Assembly (NCBI GenBank): GCA_022732315.1
Contig: JAIJUV010000003.1
Coordinates: 1-45,745, forward strand
DNA: 45,745 nucleotides
Origin: Prevotella sp.
Lineage (GTDB): Bacteria; Bacteroidota; Bacteroidia; Bacteroidales; Bacteroidaceae
Reading direction: 5' to 3'
Positions within the stretch are counted from its first letter, which is position 1; each line of letters begins with the position of its first letter. Positions 1-8,269 of this stretch are shown piece after piece. Made by a program: the position numbers and the translations under genes. The notes under the pieces are model-generated. The model was not told the DNA's origin and did no database searches. It saw nothing but the letters and a program-made list of their open reading frames with translations.

Positions 1-278
1 ACAGGGATGTTCTGGGTGCGAGGATCGTTCTTGAAGTCATCGTAAACACCCTTTACCAATGGGTCTTCAGGACCAACTACCACCATATCAACGCCATTCT
101 CCACTGTGAAGTTCTTCAGAGCCTCAAAGTCATCGGCCTTGATATCAACGTTCTCGCCGACATTCTGTGTACCGGCATTACCAGGAGCGATAAAGAGTTT
201 CTCACACTTCTCGCTCTGAGCGATTTTCCATGCTAAGGCGTGCTCGCGGCCACCGCCTCCTAACAATAAAATTTTCAT
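1..278 (-). CDS. purD: Phosphoribosylamine-glycine ligase (GAR synthetase), N-terminal part, cut by window edge
   Basis: Only the first 92 codons are in the window. The protein begins MKILLLGGGGREHALAWKI, the glycine-rich GGGGREHAL signature of the PurD N domain, followed by the APGNAGT segment and VVGPEDPLVKG, all typical of the family. The enzyme is cytosolic and joins glycine to 5-phosphoribosylamine using ATP in de novo purine synthesis. The ATP-grasp part lies beyond the left edge. The start lies 20 nt downstream of the stop of the S9 peptidase gene, so purD is probably the last visible member of the cysE - methyltransferase - peptidase - purD transcript. Nothing looks degenerate in the visible part. 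Confidence 0.95.
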   Translation of the reverse strand, partial: MKILLLGGGGREHALAWKIAQSEKCEKLFIAPGNAGTQNVGENVDIKADDFEALKNFTVENGVDMVVVGPEDPLVKGVYDDFKNDPRTQNIP

Positions 279-298
279 TTGCTGTAAGTTATTGTTTG

Positions 299-2602
299 TT
301 ATTTCAAATAATCGAAGAAATAGTTGCTGATGCGCTCATGCAGATGAGTGCTCTGATGGCCTCTCATGTTGTGAGGCTCGCCAGGATAGACGAAGAAGTC
401 GGGCTGGGTACCGGCTGCGATACATGCCTTCAGGAAGGTGAGGCAGTGCTGTGGCACCACGGTCACGTCGTTCAGGCCCTGGATAATCTGCAACTTACCC
501 TTCAGGTTCTTGGCCTGATAGAGCAGGGATGTCTTCTTGTAACCCTCTGGGTTGGTCTGTGGGGTATCCATATAGCGCTCGCCATACATCACCTCGTACC
601 AGTGCCAGTCGATCACCGGACCGCCGGCTACACCTACCTTGAACACGTCAGGATAGTTGGTCATCAATGAGATGGTCATGAATCCGCCGAAGCTCCAGCC
701 GTGTACGCCAATCTTGTCGGCATCCACGTAAGGCAGGGTCTTCAGATACTCCACACCCTTCATCTGGTCCTTCATCTCCACCTGACCCAGCTGGCGGAAG
801 GTAGCCTGCTCGAAAGCCTTGCCACGGTTCTCGCTGCCACGGTTGTCGAGAATGAAGAGCAGATAGCCCTTTTCTGCCATGTAGGTTTCCCAGCCACGGC
901 TGCTGTAGTTCCAGCGGGCATCCACATTGTGGGCGTGAGGTCCACCATATACATATATAATGGTAGGATACTTCTTGTTAGGGTCGAAGTTCACCGGCTT
1001 CACCATTCTCCAGTAGAGGTCGGTCTCGCCGTCATCAGCCTTGATGGTACCGCAGCTGTACTCCGGCACGTTGTAGCCCTTCCATGGATTCTCGGCTGTG
1101 AAGTAGGCGGTGCGCTTGCCGTTTTCGGTGTTCACGATGGCAATCTTGCGAGGCACGGTTGGAGTAGAGTAGTTATCATAGATAAACTGTCCGTTCTCGC
1201 TCAGGGTAGCGTTGTGCCATCCCTTGCCGCAATCGTCCATCATGGCACGCTTGCCGGTCTTGGTATCCACCACGAAGATGTTTCGCTGGATAGGCGAGCT
1301 TTCATTGGATGCGATAATGATGCTCTTGCGCTTGGCGTTGAAGCCGAGCACTTCCATCACCTCCCATTTGCCCGATGTCAACTGCTTGATTTCGAGCGAT
1401 TCCGTGTTGCTTGCCATACGGCTGCCGTGCTTGCCCAGGGTGCAGAGGTAGAGGTGGTTGTAGCCATCCTTGCGGCTCTGCATGATGAAGCTGTTGCTGT
1501 CCCAAGGCAGGAACTGGATAGGGTGGCAAGGCTCCACGTATTTCTCGTCGGTCTCACGATACAGTTCGCCAGTCTTCTCGCCAGTCTCTGCGCTGTAGGC
1601 AGTAAGGCGACAGTCGTTCTGGTCGCGGTTCAGCTCAAACATATAGATGGTCTTGCTGTCTGGGCTCCATGCGATGTTGGTGAAGTAGCGGTCTGTAGGG
1701 TCGCCCGCCTTCAGATAGATGGTCTTGCCTGTCATGCAATCGAACACGCCCACGGTTACCTTGTGCGATGTTTCGCCTGCCATCGGATACTTGTCTGGTG
1801 CAGGCTTGGCGCAGCAGGTCTGGGTTTCAGGATGATTGAAGTAATCAATCTCCGGGATATCCACCTGCGGATAATCCGTCACCATGCTCTGGTCCATACG
1901 ATAGAAGGCGAGCAGTTCGCCGTTAGGGCTCCAGAAGGTACCCTTGCTGATGCCGAACTCATCGCGGTGAACACTCTGACCATAAACGATTTCTCGGCTG
2001 CCATCCTTTGAAATCTGGAAATCGTGCGATTTCTTCTCTCGGGTCATGGCATTGTTGGTTACGTCGAAGGTGCGCACGTAGAGGTTGCTGCCCTTCAGAT
2101 AGGCGAATGCATTCTGCTGGGCGTTCGCCTCCAGCAGGTTCTCGCCGTCTTCAAAATCCATCTCGCTCACCAGCTTATGCTTTTTGAAGTCGATGGTGTA
2201 GGTCTTGCTGCCGTTGTTCACCATCACGATGCTCTTTCCTGCAAAAGGGAACTGAGCGTTGTAGAGGGCTCTTACCTTGATGTCCTTGGTAGGAGCAATC
2301 CACTGGTTGATATCGTTGATGCCGAAGAGTTTGGTCTCTTTGCCGGTAGTCTTGTTCACGAGATAGCAAGCCTCCACGTCCTGGCGGATGAGTTCATTTC
2401 CCCACCAGGTGCACCAGCGGTTCTTTGCCACCATGTTGCGATAGTTGTTGCCGCCGAAGTTCAAATCCTCCAGGGTGAAGGTTTTCTCGCCCTTCTGTGC
2501 CGGAACAACGCCCTGCGCCTGCATCTCGGTTGCATTCATAGCCATCATGGAAATCATTGCAGCGAAAGATAATTTATAAATTGAATTCTTCAGATTCATC
2601 AT
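299..2602 (-). CDS. S9 family prolyl oligopeptidase / dipeptidyl peptidase IV-like, exported
   Basis: 767 residues. An N-terminal signal peptide (to about residue 30, ending MNATEMQAQG) is followed by a DPP4-type beta-propeller region (about 50-520) and a C-terminal alpha/beta hydrolase domain. The triad is visible: Ser637 in GWSFGG, Asp712 in GLNDVTVV and His744 in GEPHNMRG. Family knowledge says such enzymes remove X-Pro or X-Ala dipeptides in the periplasm or on the surface and help asaccharolytic peptide use. The start is one of two adjacent ATG codons (2602 or 2599). A 122-bp spacer with two hairpins separates it from the methyltransferase gene upstream, so it may be partly uncoupled from that gene. 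DPP4 versus another S9 subfamily cannot be settled by eye. Confidence 0.88.
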   Translation of the reverse strand: MMNLKNSIYKLSFAAMISMMAMNATEMQAQGVVPAQKGEKTFTLEDLNFGGNNYRNMVAKNRWCTWWGNELIRQDVEACYLVNKTTGKETKLFGINDINQWIAPTKDIKVRALYNAQFPFAGKSIVMVNNGSKTYTIDFKKHKLVSEMDFEDGENLLEANAQQNAFAYLKGSNLYVRTFDVTNNAMTREKKSHDFQISKDGSREIVYGQSVHRDEFGISKGTFWSPNGELLAFYRMDQSMVTDYPQVDIPEIDYFNHPETQTCCAKPAPDKYPMAGETSHKVTVGVFDCMTGKTIYLKAGDPTDRYFTNIAWSPDSKTIYMFELNRDQNDCRLTAYSAETGEKTGELYRETDEKYVEPCHPIQFLPWDSNSFIMQSRKDGYNHLYLCTLGKHGSRMASNTESLEIKQLTSGKWEVMEVLGFNAKRKSIIIASNESSPIQRNIFVVDTKTGKRAMMDDCGKGWHNATLSENGQFIYDNYSTPTVPRKIAIVNTENGKRTAYFTAENPWKGYNVPEYSCGTIKADDGETDLYWRMVKPVNFDPNKKYPTIIYVYGGPHAHNVDARWNYSSRGWETYMAEKGYLLFILDNRGSENRGKAFEQATFRQLGQVEMKDQMKGVEYLKTLPYVDADKIGVHGWSFGGFMTISLMTNYPDVFKVGVAGGPVIDWHWYEVMYGERYMDTPQTNPEGYKKTSLLYQAKNLKGKLQIIQGLNDVTVVPQHCLTFLKACIAAGTQPDFFVYPGEPHNMRGHQSTHLHERISNYFFDYLK

Positions 2603-2624
2603 TGTTTTTTTTCTTGTTTTTATT

Positions 2625-2720
2625 TCTAGCGACCCCGTGTTTTACGATGTCGCTAGATTTATCTATCTGATAACTAAGATTTTATCTTTAGCGACATTGC
2701 GTTTTACGATGTCACTAGAA
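2625..2720. repeat. Two related hairpin elements in the spacer before the S9 peptidase gene
   Basis: TCTAGCGAC (2625-2633) pairs perfectly with GTCGCTAGA (2649-2657). About 65 bp away TAGCGAC (2689-2695) pairs with GTCACTA (2711-2717) with one mismatch. The loops share gttttacgat. Neither stem is followed by a T-tract on the minus strand, so they do not look like standard terminators. They sit between the methyltransferase stop and the peptidase start in one probable operon. Confidence 0.7.
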
Positions 2721-2724
2721 ATTC

Positions 2725-4338
2725 TTAATCCTCGTCATCAAAGTCGGTGCCGAAGCTAGGCTGGCTGCCACGCTTTCCTCCGAAGTCCTTGCCGCCACGG
2801 CGGTCGCCCTTGAATCCACCGCGCTTGTCGCCCTTCTCGAAACGCTTGCCTCCGAAGTCTCTGCCACCCTTGCGGTCGCCCTTGAATCCGCCACGCTTGT
2901 TGTCACGGTCGCCGCTGCGCTTTCCTCCGAAGCTGCGGCCGCCCTTGCGGTCATCATCCTCATCGTTGCGTCTTCCGGCACCCACACGTGGGCGTCCGCC
3001 ACGGCGAATCTCATTGCGGCGTTTCTCGAAGTCCTCCAAGCGATGGCTGTGGAACTGGAAGCTGCGGATATCAGCATCCTCGTTCTCAGTCTCCTCGCTC
3101 ACACGCTTCTTGAACTCGCGCTCCTTCTTGAAACGGTGCTTCTGCGCCATCTCGCTCTTCTCGCGCTCAGTCTTCACGATACCGCCCTCAGAGCGGAACT
3201 CCTTCATCTTGCCGTCGAACATCACGTACTTGCGGAACTCGCACTCCAGACTTCCGTTATATACCGGAATCTTGATAGATGGCTTCAGTCCAATCTGCTC
3301 GAAGCACTCCTCGCGGTAGCTCAATACCCAAGCCTCGTTGCCGGCGAAGGCACGCTTGAAGCGCTCGCCAATCATCTTGTAGGTATTCAGCAGGTTAGGC
3401 GTAGAGATACGCTCGCCGTATGGAGGGTTCATCACGATGATGCTCTTCTCGGCAGGCTGGGTGAAGTCCTTGAAGTCCTGCTGGGCGATGGTGATATCCT
3501 TGCTCAGTCCGGCAGCACGCACGTTGAGGTTGGCTGTGTTCACCGCCTTCATATCTACATCATATCCGTAGATGTGGTGCTCGAACTCACGCTCCTGAGA
3601 GTCGTCGTTATAGATCATGTCGAAGAGTTCCTGGTCGAAATCGTTCCACTTCTCGAAGGCAAACTCCTTGCGGAATACACCAGGAGAGATGTTGCGGGCG
3701 ATGAGGGCAGCCTCGATGGCGATGGTTCCCGAACCGCACATAGGGTCGATGAAGTCGCATTCGCCCTTCCAGCCGGTCATCAGGATCATACCGGCAGCCA
3801 GCACCTCGTTCAATGGTGCCTCCACCTGCTCCTGACGGTAGCCACGGCGGTGCAGACTCTCGCCACTTGAGTCGAGACTCAGCGTAGCCTTATCCTCAGC
3901 AATATGGATGTTGAGGCGGATGTCAGGGTTAGAAACGCTGATGTTAGGACGTGTGCCCTGCTTCTCGCGGAACCAGTCCACGATGGCATCCTTTACCTTG
4001 TAAGTCACGAAGCGTGAGTTGCGGAACTCCTCTGAATAGACTACAGAATCTACCGAGAAAGTCTTCTTCACGTCTAAGATGTCATCCCACTTAATCTTCT
4101 GAATCTCGTCGTACACCTCCTCGGCAGAACGTGCCTTGAAGTGCTTGATAGGTTTCAAAATACGGATGGCTGTGTGCAACTGGAAGTTAGCACGATACAT
4201 CATTTCCTTGTCGCCTGTGAAAGATACCATGCGGCGACCTATTTGTACATTGTTAGCACCCAGTTGGGTGAGCTCCTCAGCCAAGACTGGCTCCAGACCC
4301 ATAAAGGTCTTGGCAATGAGTTCAAATTCCTGTTCCAT
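2725..4338 (-). CDS. THUMP-domain class I SAM RNA methyltransferase (RlmL/YpsC-type) with RGG-like tail
   Basis: 537 residues. The N-terminal half (about 1-165) fits a ferredoxin-like/THUMP RNA-binding module. The Rossmann methyltransferase domain (about 165-380) carries SAM motif I DPMCGSG at 198-204 and the N-methylation motif NPPYGER at 304-310. The family makes N2-methylguanosine in 23S rRNA (G2445 in the E. coli RlmL N-terminal half). Residues 446-537 form a charged low-complexity tail with about 2.4 repeats of roughly 25 residues built on GG-x-x-FGGKR and RGGFKGDR, which the classic enzyme lacks. The start overlaps the end of cysE by 17 nt, so the two are translationally coupled. The exact target nucleotide is not readable from sequence. 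Confidence 0.88.
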   Translation of the reverse strand: MEQEFELIAKTFMGLEPVLAEELTQLGANNVQIGRRMVSFTGDKEMMYRANFQLHTAIRILKPIKHFKARSAEEVYDEIQKIKWDDILDVKKTFSVDSVVYSEEFRNSRFVTYKVKDAIVDWFREKQGTRPNISVSNPDIRLNIHIAEDKATLSLDSSGESLHRRGYRQEQVEAPLNEVLAAGMILMTGWKGECDFIDPMCGSGTIAIEAALIARNISPGVFRKEFAFEKWNDFDQELFDMIYNDDSQEREFEHHIYGYDVDMKAVNTANLNVRAAGLSKDITIAQQDFKDFTQPAEKSIIVMNPPYGERISTPNLLNTYKMIGERFKRAFAGNEAWVLSYREECFEQIGLKPSIKIPVYNGSLECEFRKYVMFDGKMKEFRSEGGIVKTEREKSEMAQKHRFKKEREFKKRVSEETENEDADIRSFQFHSHRLEDFEKRRNEIRRGGRPRVGAGRRNDEDDDRKGGRSFGGKRSGDRDNKRGGFKGDRKGGRDFGGKRFEKGDKRGGFKGDRRGGKDFGGKRGSQPSFGTDFDDED

Positions 4339-5263
4339 TATTGAATTCTATATCTAATAAACTTTGTTTTTCTTTTCTATATTTCTTTGTTTTCGGCTTC
4401 ATATCCTTGGTCACCCACACGTTGGCACCCACGATGCAGCCCTCTCCGATGGTGATTCTGCCCAGGATGGTGGCGTTGGCATACACGATGACGTCGTCTT
4501 CCAGGATTGGGTGGCGAGGGATTCCCTTGATAGGGTTGCCGTCCTTATCCAGCGGGAAACTCTTGGCTCCCAGGGTGACACCCTGATAGAGTTTCACGTT
4601 GTTGCCGATGATGCAGGTGGCACCGATAACCACACCCGTGCCGTGGTCGATGGTGAAGTGGTGGCCGATGGTAGCCTCAGGATTGATATCGATACCCGTC
4701 TCCGAGTGTGCCAGCTCCGTCATCATTCTTGGGATGAGTGGCACGCCGAGCTTGTGCAGAACATGGGCGATGCGATAGTTGGTTATCGCCTTGATTACGG
4801 GATAGCAGGAGATGATTTCTCCGTGGCTCATCGCAGCAGGGTCGCCGTTGTAGGCAGCCTCCACGTCGGTGGCTAGAATCTTGCGGAGGTTAGGAAATTC
4901 CATGATGGCTTTTGCCGCTATGACACCTGCTTTGGCACGCTGGTGCTGCAGTTCAGCCTGAGTTTCCGTTTCGCAGTCATTGGCGAAACACAGTCCGGCG
5001 AGAATCTGCTCAGCGAGCATCTCGTAGAGTTTTTCTACTCTTACTCCGATATGATATTTGATGGTTGAGATATTGACGGAAGAGTTTCCGAAATATCCCG
5101 GAAAGAGGATAGAACGAGACAGATTGATGATGTCTTCGAGCGCCTTGCCCGAAGGAAGTGGATTTCCGTCTCGATGCTGATGGAAGAGACCCTTCAATGA
5201 TTCGGCGCTAGAAAGCTCATCGATAGTCTCTGTCAGCTGATGAGTTAATGTATCTTTACTCAT
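4322..5263 (-). CDS. cysE: Serine O-acetyltransferase
   Basis: 313 residues. An N-terminal helical region (about 1-170) precedes a left-handed beta-helix hexapeptide domain (about 190-295). That domain contains the CysE-type INPEATIG, TIDHGTGVVIGA and LYQGVTLGA segments. It transfers acetyl from acetyl-CoA to L-serine, giving O-acetylserine for cysteine synthesis in the cytosol. The length fits the longer EpsC-like serine acetyltransferases common in Bacteroidetes. It is the first gene of a minus-strand group and has a well-formed promoter 30-60 nt upstream. Its last codons overlap the RNA methyltransferase start. No cysteine synthase gene is adjacent. Confidence 0.92.
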   Translation of the reverse strand: MSKDTLTHQLTETIDELSSAESLKGLFHQHRDGNPLPSGKALEDIINLSRSILFPGYFGNSSVNISTIKYHIGVRVEKLYEMLAEQILAGLCFANDCETETQAELQHQRAKAGVIAAKAIMEFPNLRKILATDVEAAYNGDPAAMSHGEIISCYPVIKAITNYRIAHVLHKLGVPLIPRMMTELAHSETGIDINPEATIGHHFTIDHGTGVVIGATCIIGNNVKLYQGVTLGAKSFPLDKDGNPIKGIPRHPILEDDVIVYANATILGRITIGEGCIVGANVWVTKDMKPKTKKYRKEKQSLLDIEFNNGTGI

Positions 5264-5292
5264 GTTCTTAATGTATCAATAAAATTCGAGTG

Positions 5293-5323
5293 CAAAGATA
5301 CGATTAATTTCTTGAACTGCAAA
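5293..5323 (-). promoter_or_regulatory. Promoter of cysE operon
   Basis: On the minus strand TTTG (5320-5323) is followed after 19 nt by TATCTTTG (5293-5300), matching the Bacteroidetes -33/-7 consensus. It lies 30 nt upstream of the cysE ATG. Confidence 0.75.
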
Positions 5324-5413
5324 GAAATAAAGAAGCTTTTTTGGATTTTTTTTGTAGAAATGGAAAGATGGAGTGGAAAAAGTGGGGGTGGAGATAAGCG
5401 TTAAAATGAGAAA

Positions 5414-6751
5414 CTATCTTGACATATCCCTGAATGCACTCCAAGCTATCGGAACCGCCACGAGGAAGGAGCAGACATCTGCCCACGCCTGGCACATCTC
5501 TACACCCAGCAATCCGAAGAAATGAGGGAGGATGAAGATGAGCGGAATGAAGAAGAGTCCGCTTCGGGCTGCCGCTACGATATTGGCTCGGATAGGCTTG
5601 CGGATGGTTTGCATCAGCATGTTGGTAAGCACGATGGTGGCTATCAGCGGAAAACTGATTACCTGCCACTTCAGGGCTACGGAACCCACGGCCACTACAT
5701 GAGGGTCATCACGGAAAAGTTCGATGATCTGCTCTGAGAAGATGAAGCCGATAACGGCACATGCAGCCAGAAACACCGTGCCGCATTTGATGCAGAAATA
5801 GTAGGCATCCTTTACTCGGGAATAGAGTTTGGCACCATAGCAGAAACCGCAGAGGGGCTGGAATCCCTGTCCAAGACCAATGACAACGGCATAGGTGAAG
5901 AAGGAAATTCTTGTTACAATACTCATGCCCGCAATGGCCGCATCACCATAGGCTCCTGCTGCCACATTCAGCACCAGGGTGGCGATGCTTCCCAAGCCCT
6001 GTCTTGACAAGGATGGGGTGCCGCCAAAGATGATTTCCTTGGCGTATGCCTTGGTTGGCGTGAAGTTGCGAAGGTGAATCCTGATGTTCTGTCCCTTGTG
6101 CGACATCCAGAAAAGCATGGCGCAACCGAAGCACTGACTGATGAGGGTAGCAATGGCTGCACCCGTGATGCCTAAGGCAAAATAAATGATAAGCAGTGGA
6201 GCAAGAATCAGATTGAGCAATACGCCCGACATGATGCCCTTCATGGCATACATTGCGTTGCCTTGAAAGCGCATCATGTTGTTGAGCGTTAAGGATGTAG
6301 TCATAAAAGGAGCTCCCAGCAGGATGATGCCCAAATAGCGCTCTGTATAGGGTTGGATGGTAGGTGTTGAACCCAGAAGAATGCAGAGCGGTGTAAGGAA
6401 TATTTGTCCTAAAACGGCGATGATGAGACCCGTAAGAAAACTCAGTACGAAGCCCGTAGCAGCCATCTTCTTCGCCTTCTCTTCCTCTTTGGCGCCCAGC
6501 ATGCGGGAGATGTAGTTTCCTGATCCGTGACCATAGAAGAAACCCACAGCCTGAATCACCGCCATCATGGCAAACGATACGCCCACGGCAGCCACGCTCT
6601 GGGTGTTGATGCTGCCCACGAAATAGGTGTCGGCGAGGTTGTACATACTCGTCGACAACATGCTGATGATGGTAGGAATCGCCATCGTGAAAACCACCCT
6701 GTGCACGGGGGCATGGGTGAGGAAAGTATAATTATCTCTCGTTTTCTTCAT
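5414..6751 (-). CDS. MATE family multidrug/cation efflux transporter
   Basis: 445 residues from the chosen start. The open frame extends 30 codons further upstream, but a TACCTTTG promoter box (6798-6805) places the transcript start near 6791. The methionine at 6751 (MKKTRDNYTF) is therefore the likely start. The protein has about 12 hydrophobic segments in two repeats. The N-terminal PTIISMLSTSMYNLADTYFV is the hallmark MATE helix, and the LGQGFQPLCGFCYGAK segment near the middle matches the second half. Such proteins export cationic drugs or metabolites with Na+ or H+. The gene stands alone, 150 bp from cysE and divergent from the lipid locus. The substrate is unknown. Confidence 0.88.
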   Translation of the reverse strand: MKKTRDNYTFLTHAPVHRVVFTMAIPTIISMLSTSMYNLADTYFVGSINTQSVAAVGVSFAMMAVIQAVGFFYGHGSGNYISRMLGAKEEEKAKKMAATGFVLSFLTGLIIAVLGQIFLTPLCILLGSTPTIQPYTERYLGIILLGAPFMTTSLTLNNMMRFQGNAMYAMKGIMSGVLLNLILAPLLIIYFALGITGAAIATLISQCFGCAMLFWMSHKGQNIRIHLRNFTPTKAYAKEIIFGGTPSLSRQGLGSIATLVLNVAAGAYGDAAIAGMSIVTRISFFTYAVVIGLGQGFQPLCGFCYGAKLYSRVKDAYYFCIKCGTVFLAACAVIGFIFSEQIIELFRDDPHVVAVGSVALKWQVISFPLIATIVLTNMLMQTIRKPIRANIVAAARSGLFFIPLIFILPHFFGLLGVEMCQAWADVCSFLVAVPIAWSAFRDMSR

Positions 6752-6797
6752 ATTTTCCGAAACTACTTTTTCTATCAGAATTGCCAAATTCATTGTG

Positions 6798-6805
6798 CAA
6801 AGGTA
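6798..6805 (-). promoter_or_regulatory. -7 box of MATE gene
   Basis: TACCTTTG on the minus strand matches TAnnTTTG. It lies 46 nt upstream of the chosen MATE start and rules against the longer open frame. No good -33 TTTG is visible. Confidence 0.55.
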
Positions 6806-6876
6806 CTGTTTTATTTTCTTTTGAACTAAATATTCGGGCATTTTAACTATCTATTTGAAAAAAAATCTGCTATTAG

Positions 6877-6907
6877 TTGGCAGAGTAGAAAAAAACTCGT
6901 AATTTTG
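6877..6907 (+). promoter_or_regulatory. Promoter of the lipid locus
   Basis: TTGG (6877-6880), 19-nt spacer, TAATTTTG (6900-6907). The predicted transcript start near 6914 leaves a leader of about 145 nt that contains the 24-bp repeats. Confidence 0.65.
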
Positions 6908-6935
6908 CAGCGGTTTTCTCTTATACATTAATTAA

Positions 6936-7022
6936 AAAGAGATGAAGTCCATTGATTTAAATGAGATGAACTCCATTGATTTAAAAGAGATGAACTCTAT
7001 TAATTGATAAGAGATAAATGCC
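6936..7022 (+). repeat. 24-bp tandem repeat in leader, 3.6 copies
   Basis: Units at 6936-6959, 6960-6983 and 6984-7007 and a partial unit at 7008-7022 share the core GAGATGAA-x-TC-x-ATT. The unit length is a multiple of three and each copy carries an ATG preceded by AAGAG or ATGAG. The array fills most of the 5' leader of the 7060 gene. Confidence 0.85.
6942..7007 (+). CDS. Putative 21-codon upstream ORF made of 8-residue repeats
   Basis: From the ATG at 6942 the 24-bp repeats read in one open frame as M-K/N-S-I-D-L-x-E, repeated and ending MNSIN-stop at 7007. It lies between the promoter and the acyltransferase start, 52 nt before it. A purine-rich AAAAAGAG precedes the ATG. It could be a leader peptide controlling the lipid genes, or an accident of a coding-length repeat. 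No homology can be judged at this size. Confidence 0.3.
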   Translation: MKSIDLNEMNSIDLKEMNSIN

Positions 7023-7059
7023 GTTTTAAAGAAATAGAAAAAGAAAAATAGATAGTTAA

Positions 7060-8211
7060 ATGAGTGATATAAAAATCGTACCGGTTACCACCAAGAAGGG
7101 GTTGAGGGCTTTCATCCAGTTCTATTACGACCTCTATAAGGGGAACAAGTTTGCTGTGCCCTTCCTGCGGCTTGATGAATGGAATACGCTGAGCAATGCC
7201 AAGAATCCGGCTTTCGAATTCTGCGATGCTCAGTATTTCCTGGCCATCGACTACAGTGTGCCGAAGGTGGTGGGCAGAGTGGCTGCCATCATCAACCACC
7301 GTGCCAACGAGCAATGGAACAAGAAGCAGGTGCGCTTCGGCTGGCTCGACTTCATCGACGATATGGAGGTATCGTGCAAGTTGCTGGATGCCGTTGCTGA
7401 TTGGGGAAGAGAACACAAGATGGAAGAGATGGTGGGACCGCTCGGATTCACCGATATGGATAGAGAAGGCATGCTGATTGAGGGCTTTCACGAGAAATCT
7501 ACCATGTACGTGAACTACAATTACCCTTATTATCCGCAGCACATCGAAGGCTTCAATCTCCTGAAGAAAGACAACGACTGGGTGGAATATCGCATCAAGG
7601 TGCCTGAGGTGACACCGCCGAAATTCGCCAAGACTGCCGAAATGATAGAGAAGCGATACAACCTGCACGTGCGTAAGTTTACCAAGAACGAACTGGTGAA
7701 GCAGGGCATGGGCAGAGAGGTGTTCCACATCGTGAACGAGACCTACAAGGACCTCTACGACTTCCAGCAGCTCACCGAGAATCAGATTGATGGTTATGTG
7801 GATTCCTACATCAAGATAGCCGATACGAACCTTATCACCGGTGTGGTGGATGGCAACGATAACAACCGCCTGATAGGCTTCGGCGTATCCTTCCCGTCGC
7901 TCACCGATGCCCTGCAGAAAATAGGCAACGGCAAGCTGCTGCCTTGGGGCTGGTGGCAGATAGTGAAGGCACTGAAATTGCACAAGACCGACACCGTAGA
8001 CCTGGTGCTCATCGGCGTGCTGCCGGAATATCGCAGCAAGGGTGCCAATGCCCTGATTTTTGCCGACCTTATCGAGCAATATCACCGCTACGGCTTCAAG
8101 TGGGCCGAGGCGATGCCGCAGATGGAGACCAATAAGGGCGTACAGAGCCAGTGGCAGTATCTGGAGAGCGTGCAGCATCGCCGCCGCCGCTGCTACAAAC
8201 AGAAATTATAA
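7060..8211 (+). CDS. YghO / bacterial ceramide synthase-like GNAT-fold acyltransferase
   Basis: 383 residues, first gene of the five-gene lipid locus. The sequence fits the YghO/bCerS-like family, also about 380 residues. Visible features are VGRVAAIINHRANE near 88-101, the GPLGFTDMDREGMLIEGF stretch around 126-143, the NYPYYPQHIE stretch after it, and a C-terminal acyl-CoA-fold segment with LIGVLPEYRSKGANALIF (about 320-337). Characterised members of this family in Caulobacter N-acylate a sphingoid base or its keto precursor to make ceramide. Assigning that reaction here is inference from family and context. The start ATG is preceded by an A-rich leader without a strong Shine-Dalgarno. The next gene begins 59 nt downstream. 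A generic GNAT N-acetyltransferase label is the alternative. Confidence 0.65.
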   Translation: MSDIKIVPVTTKKGLRAFIQFYYDLYKGNKFAVPFLRLDEWNTLSNAKNPAFEFCDAQYFLAIDYSVPKVVGRVAAIINHRANEQWNKKQVRFGWLDFIDDMEVSCKLLDAVADWGREHKMEEMVGPLGFTDMDREGMLIEGFHEKSTMYVNYNYPYYPQHIEGFNLLKKDNDWVEYRIKVPEVTPPKFAKTAEMIEKRYNLHVRKFTKNELVKQGMGREVFHIVNETYKDLYDFQQLTENQIDGYVDSYIKIADTNLITGVVDGNDNNRLIGFGVSFPSLTDALQKIGNGKLLPWGWWQIVKALKLHKTDTVDLVLIGVLPEYRSKGANALIFADLIEQYHRYGFKWAEAMPQMETNKGVQSQWQYLESVQHRRRRCYKQKL

Positions 8212-8269
8212 ACTGAACTTCAGCATGTTCCAAAAACATGCCATACTTGAATATAAAAGAAAAAATAGA

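Noticed and set aside
6752..6841. Longer N-terminus for the MATE transporter
   Set aside because: It begins upstream of or at the predicted transcript start (-7 box 6798-6805) and adds no membrane segment typical of the family.
6936..7022. CRISPR-like array
   Set aside because: The 24-bp units are directly adjacent without spacers, and there are no cas genes.
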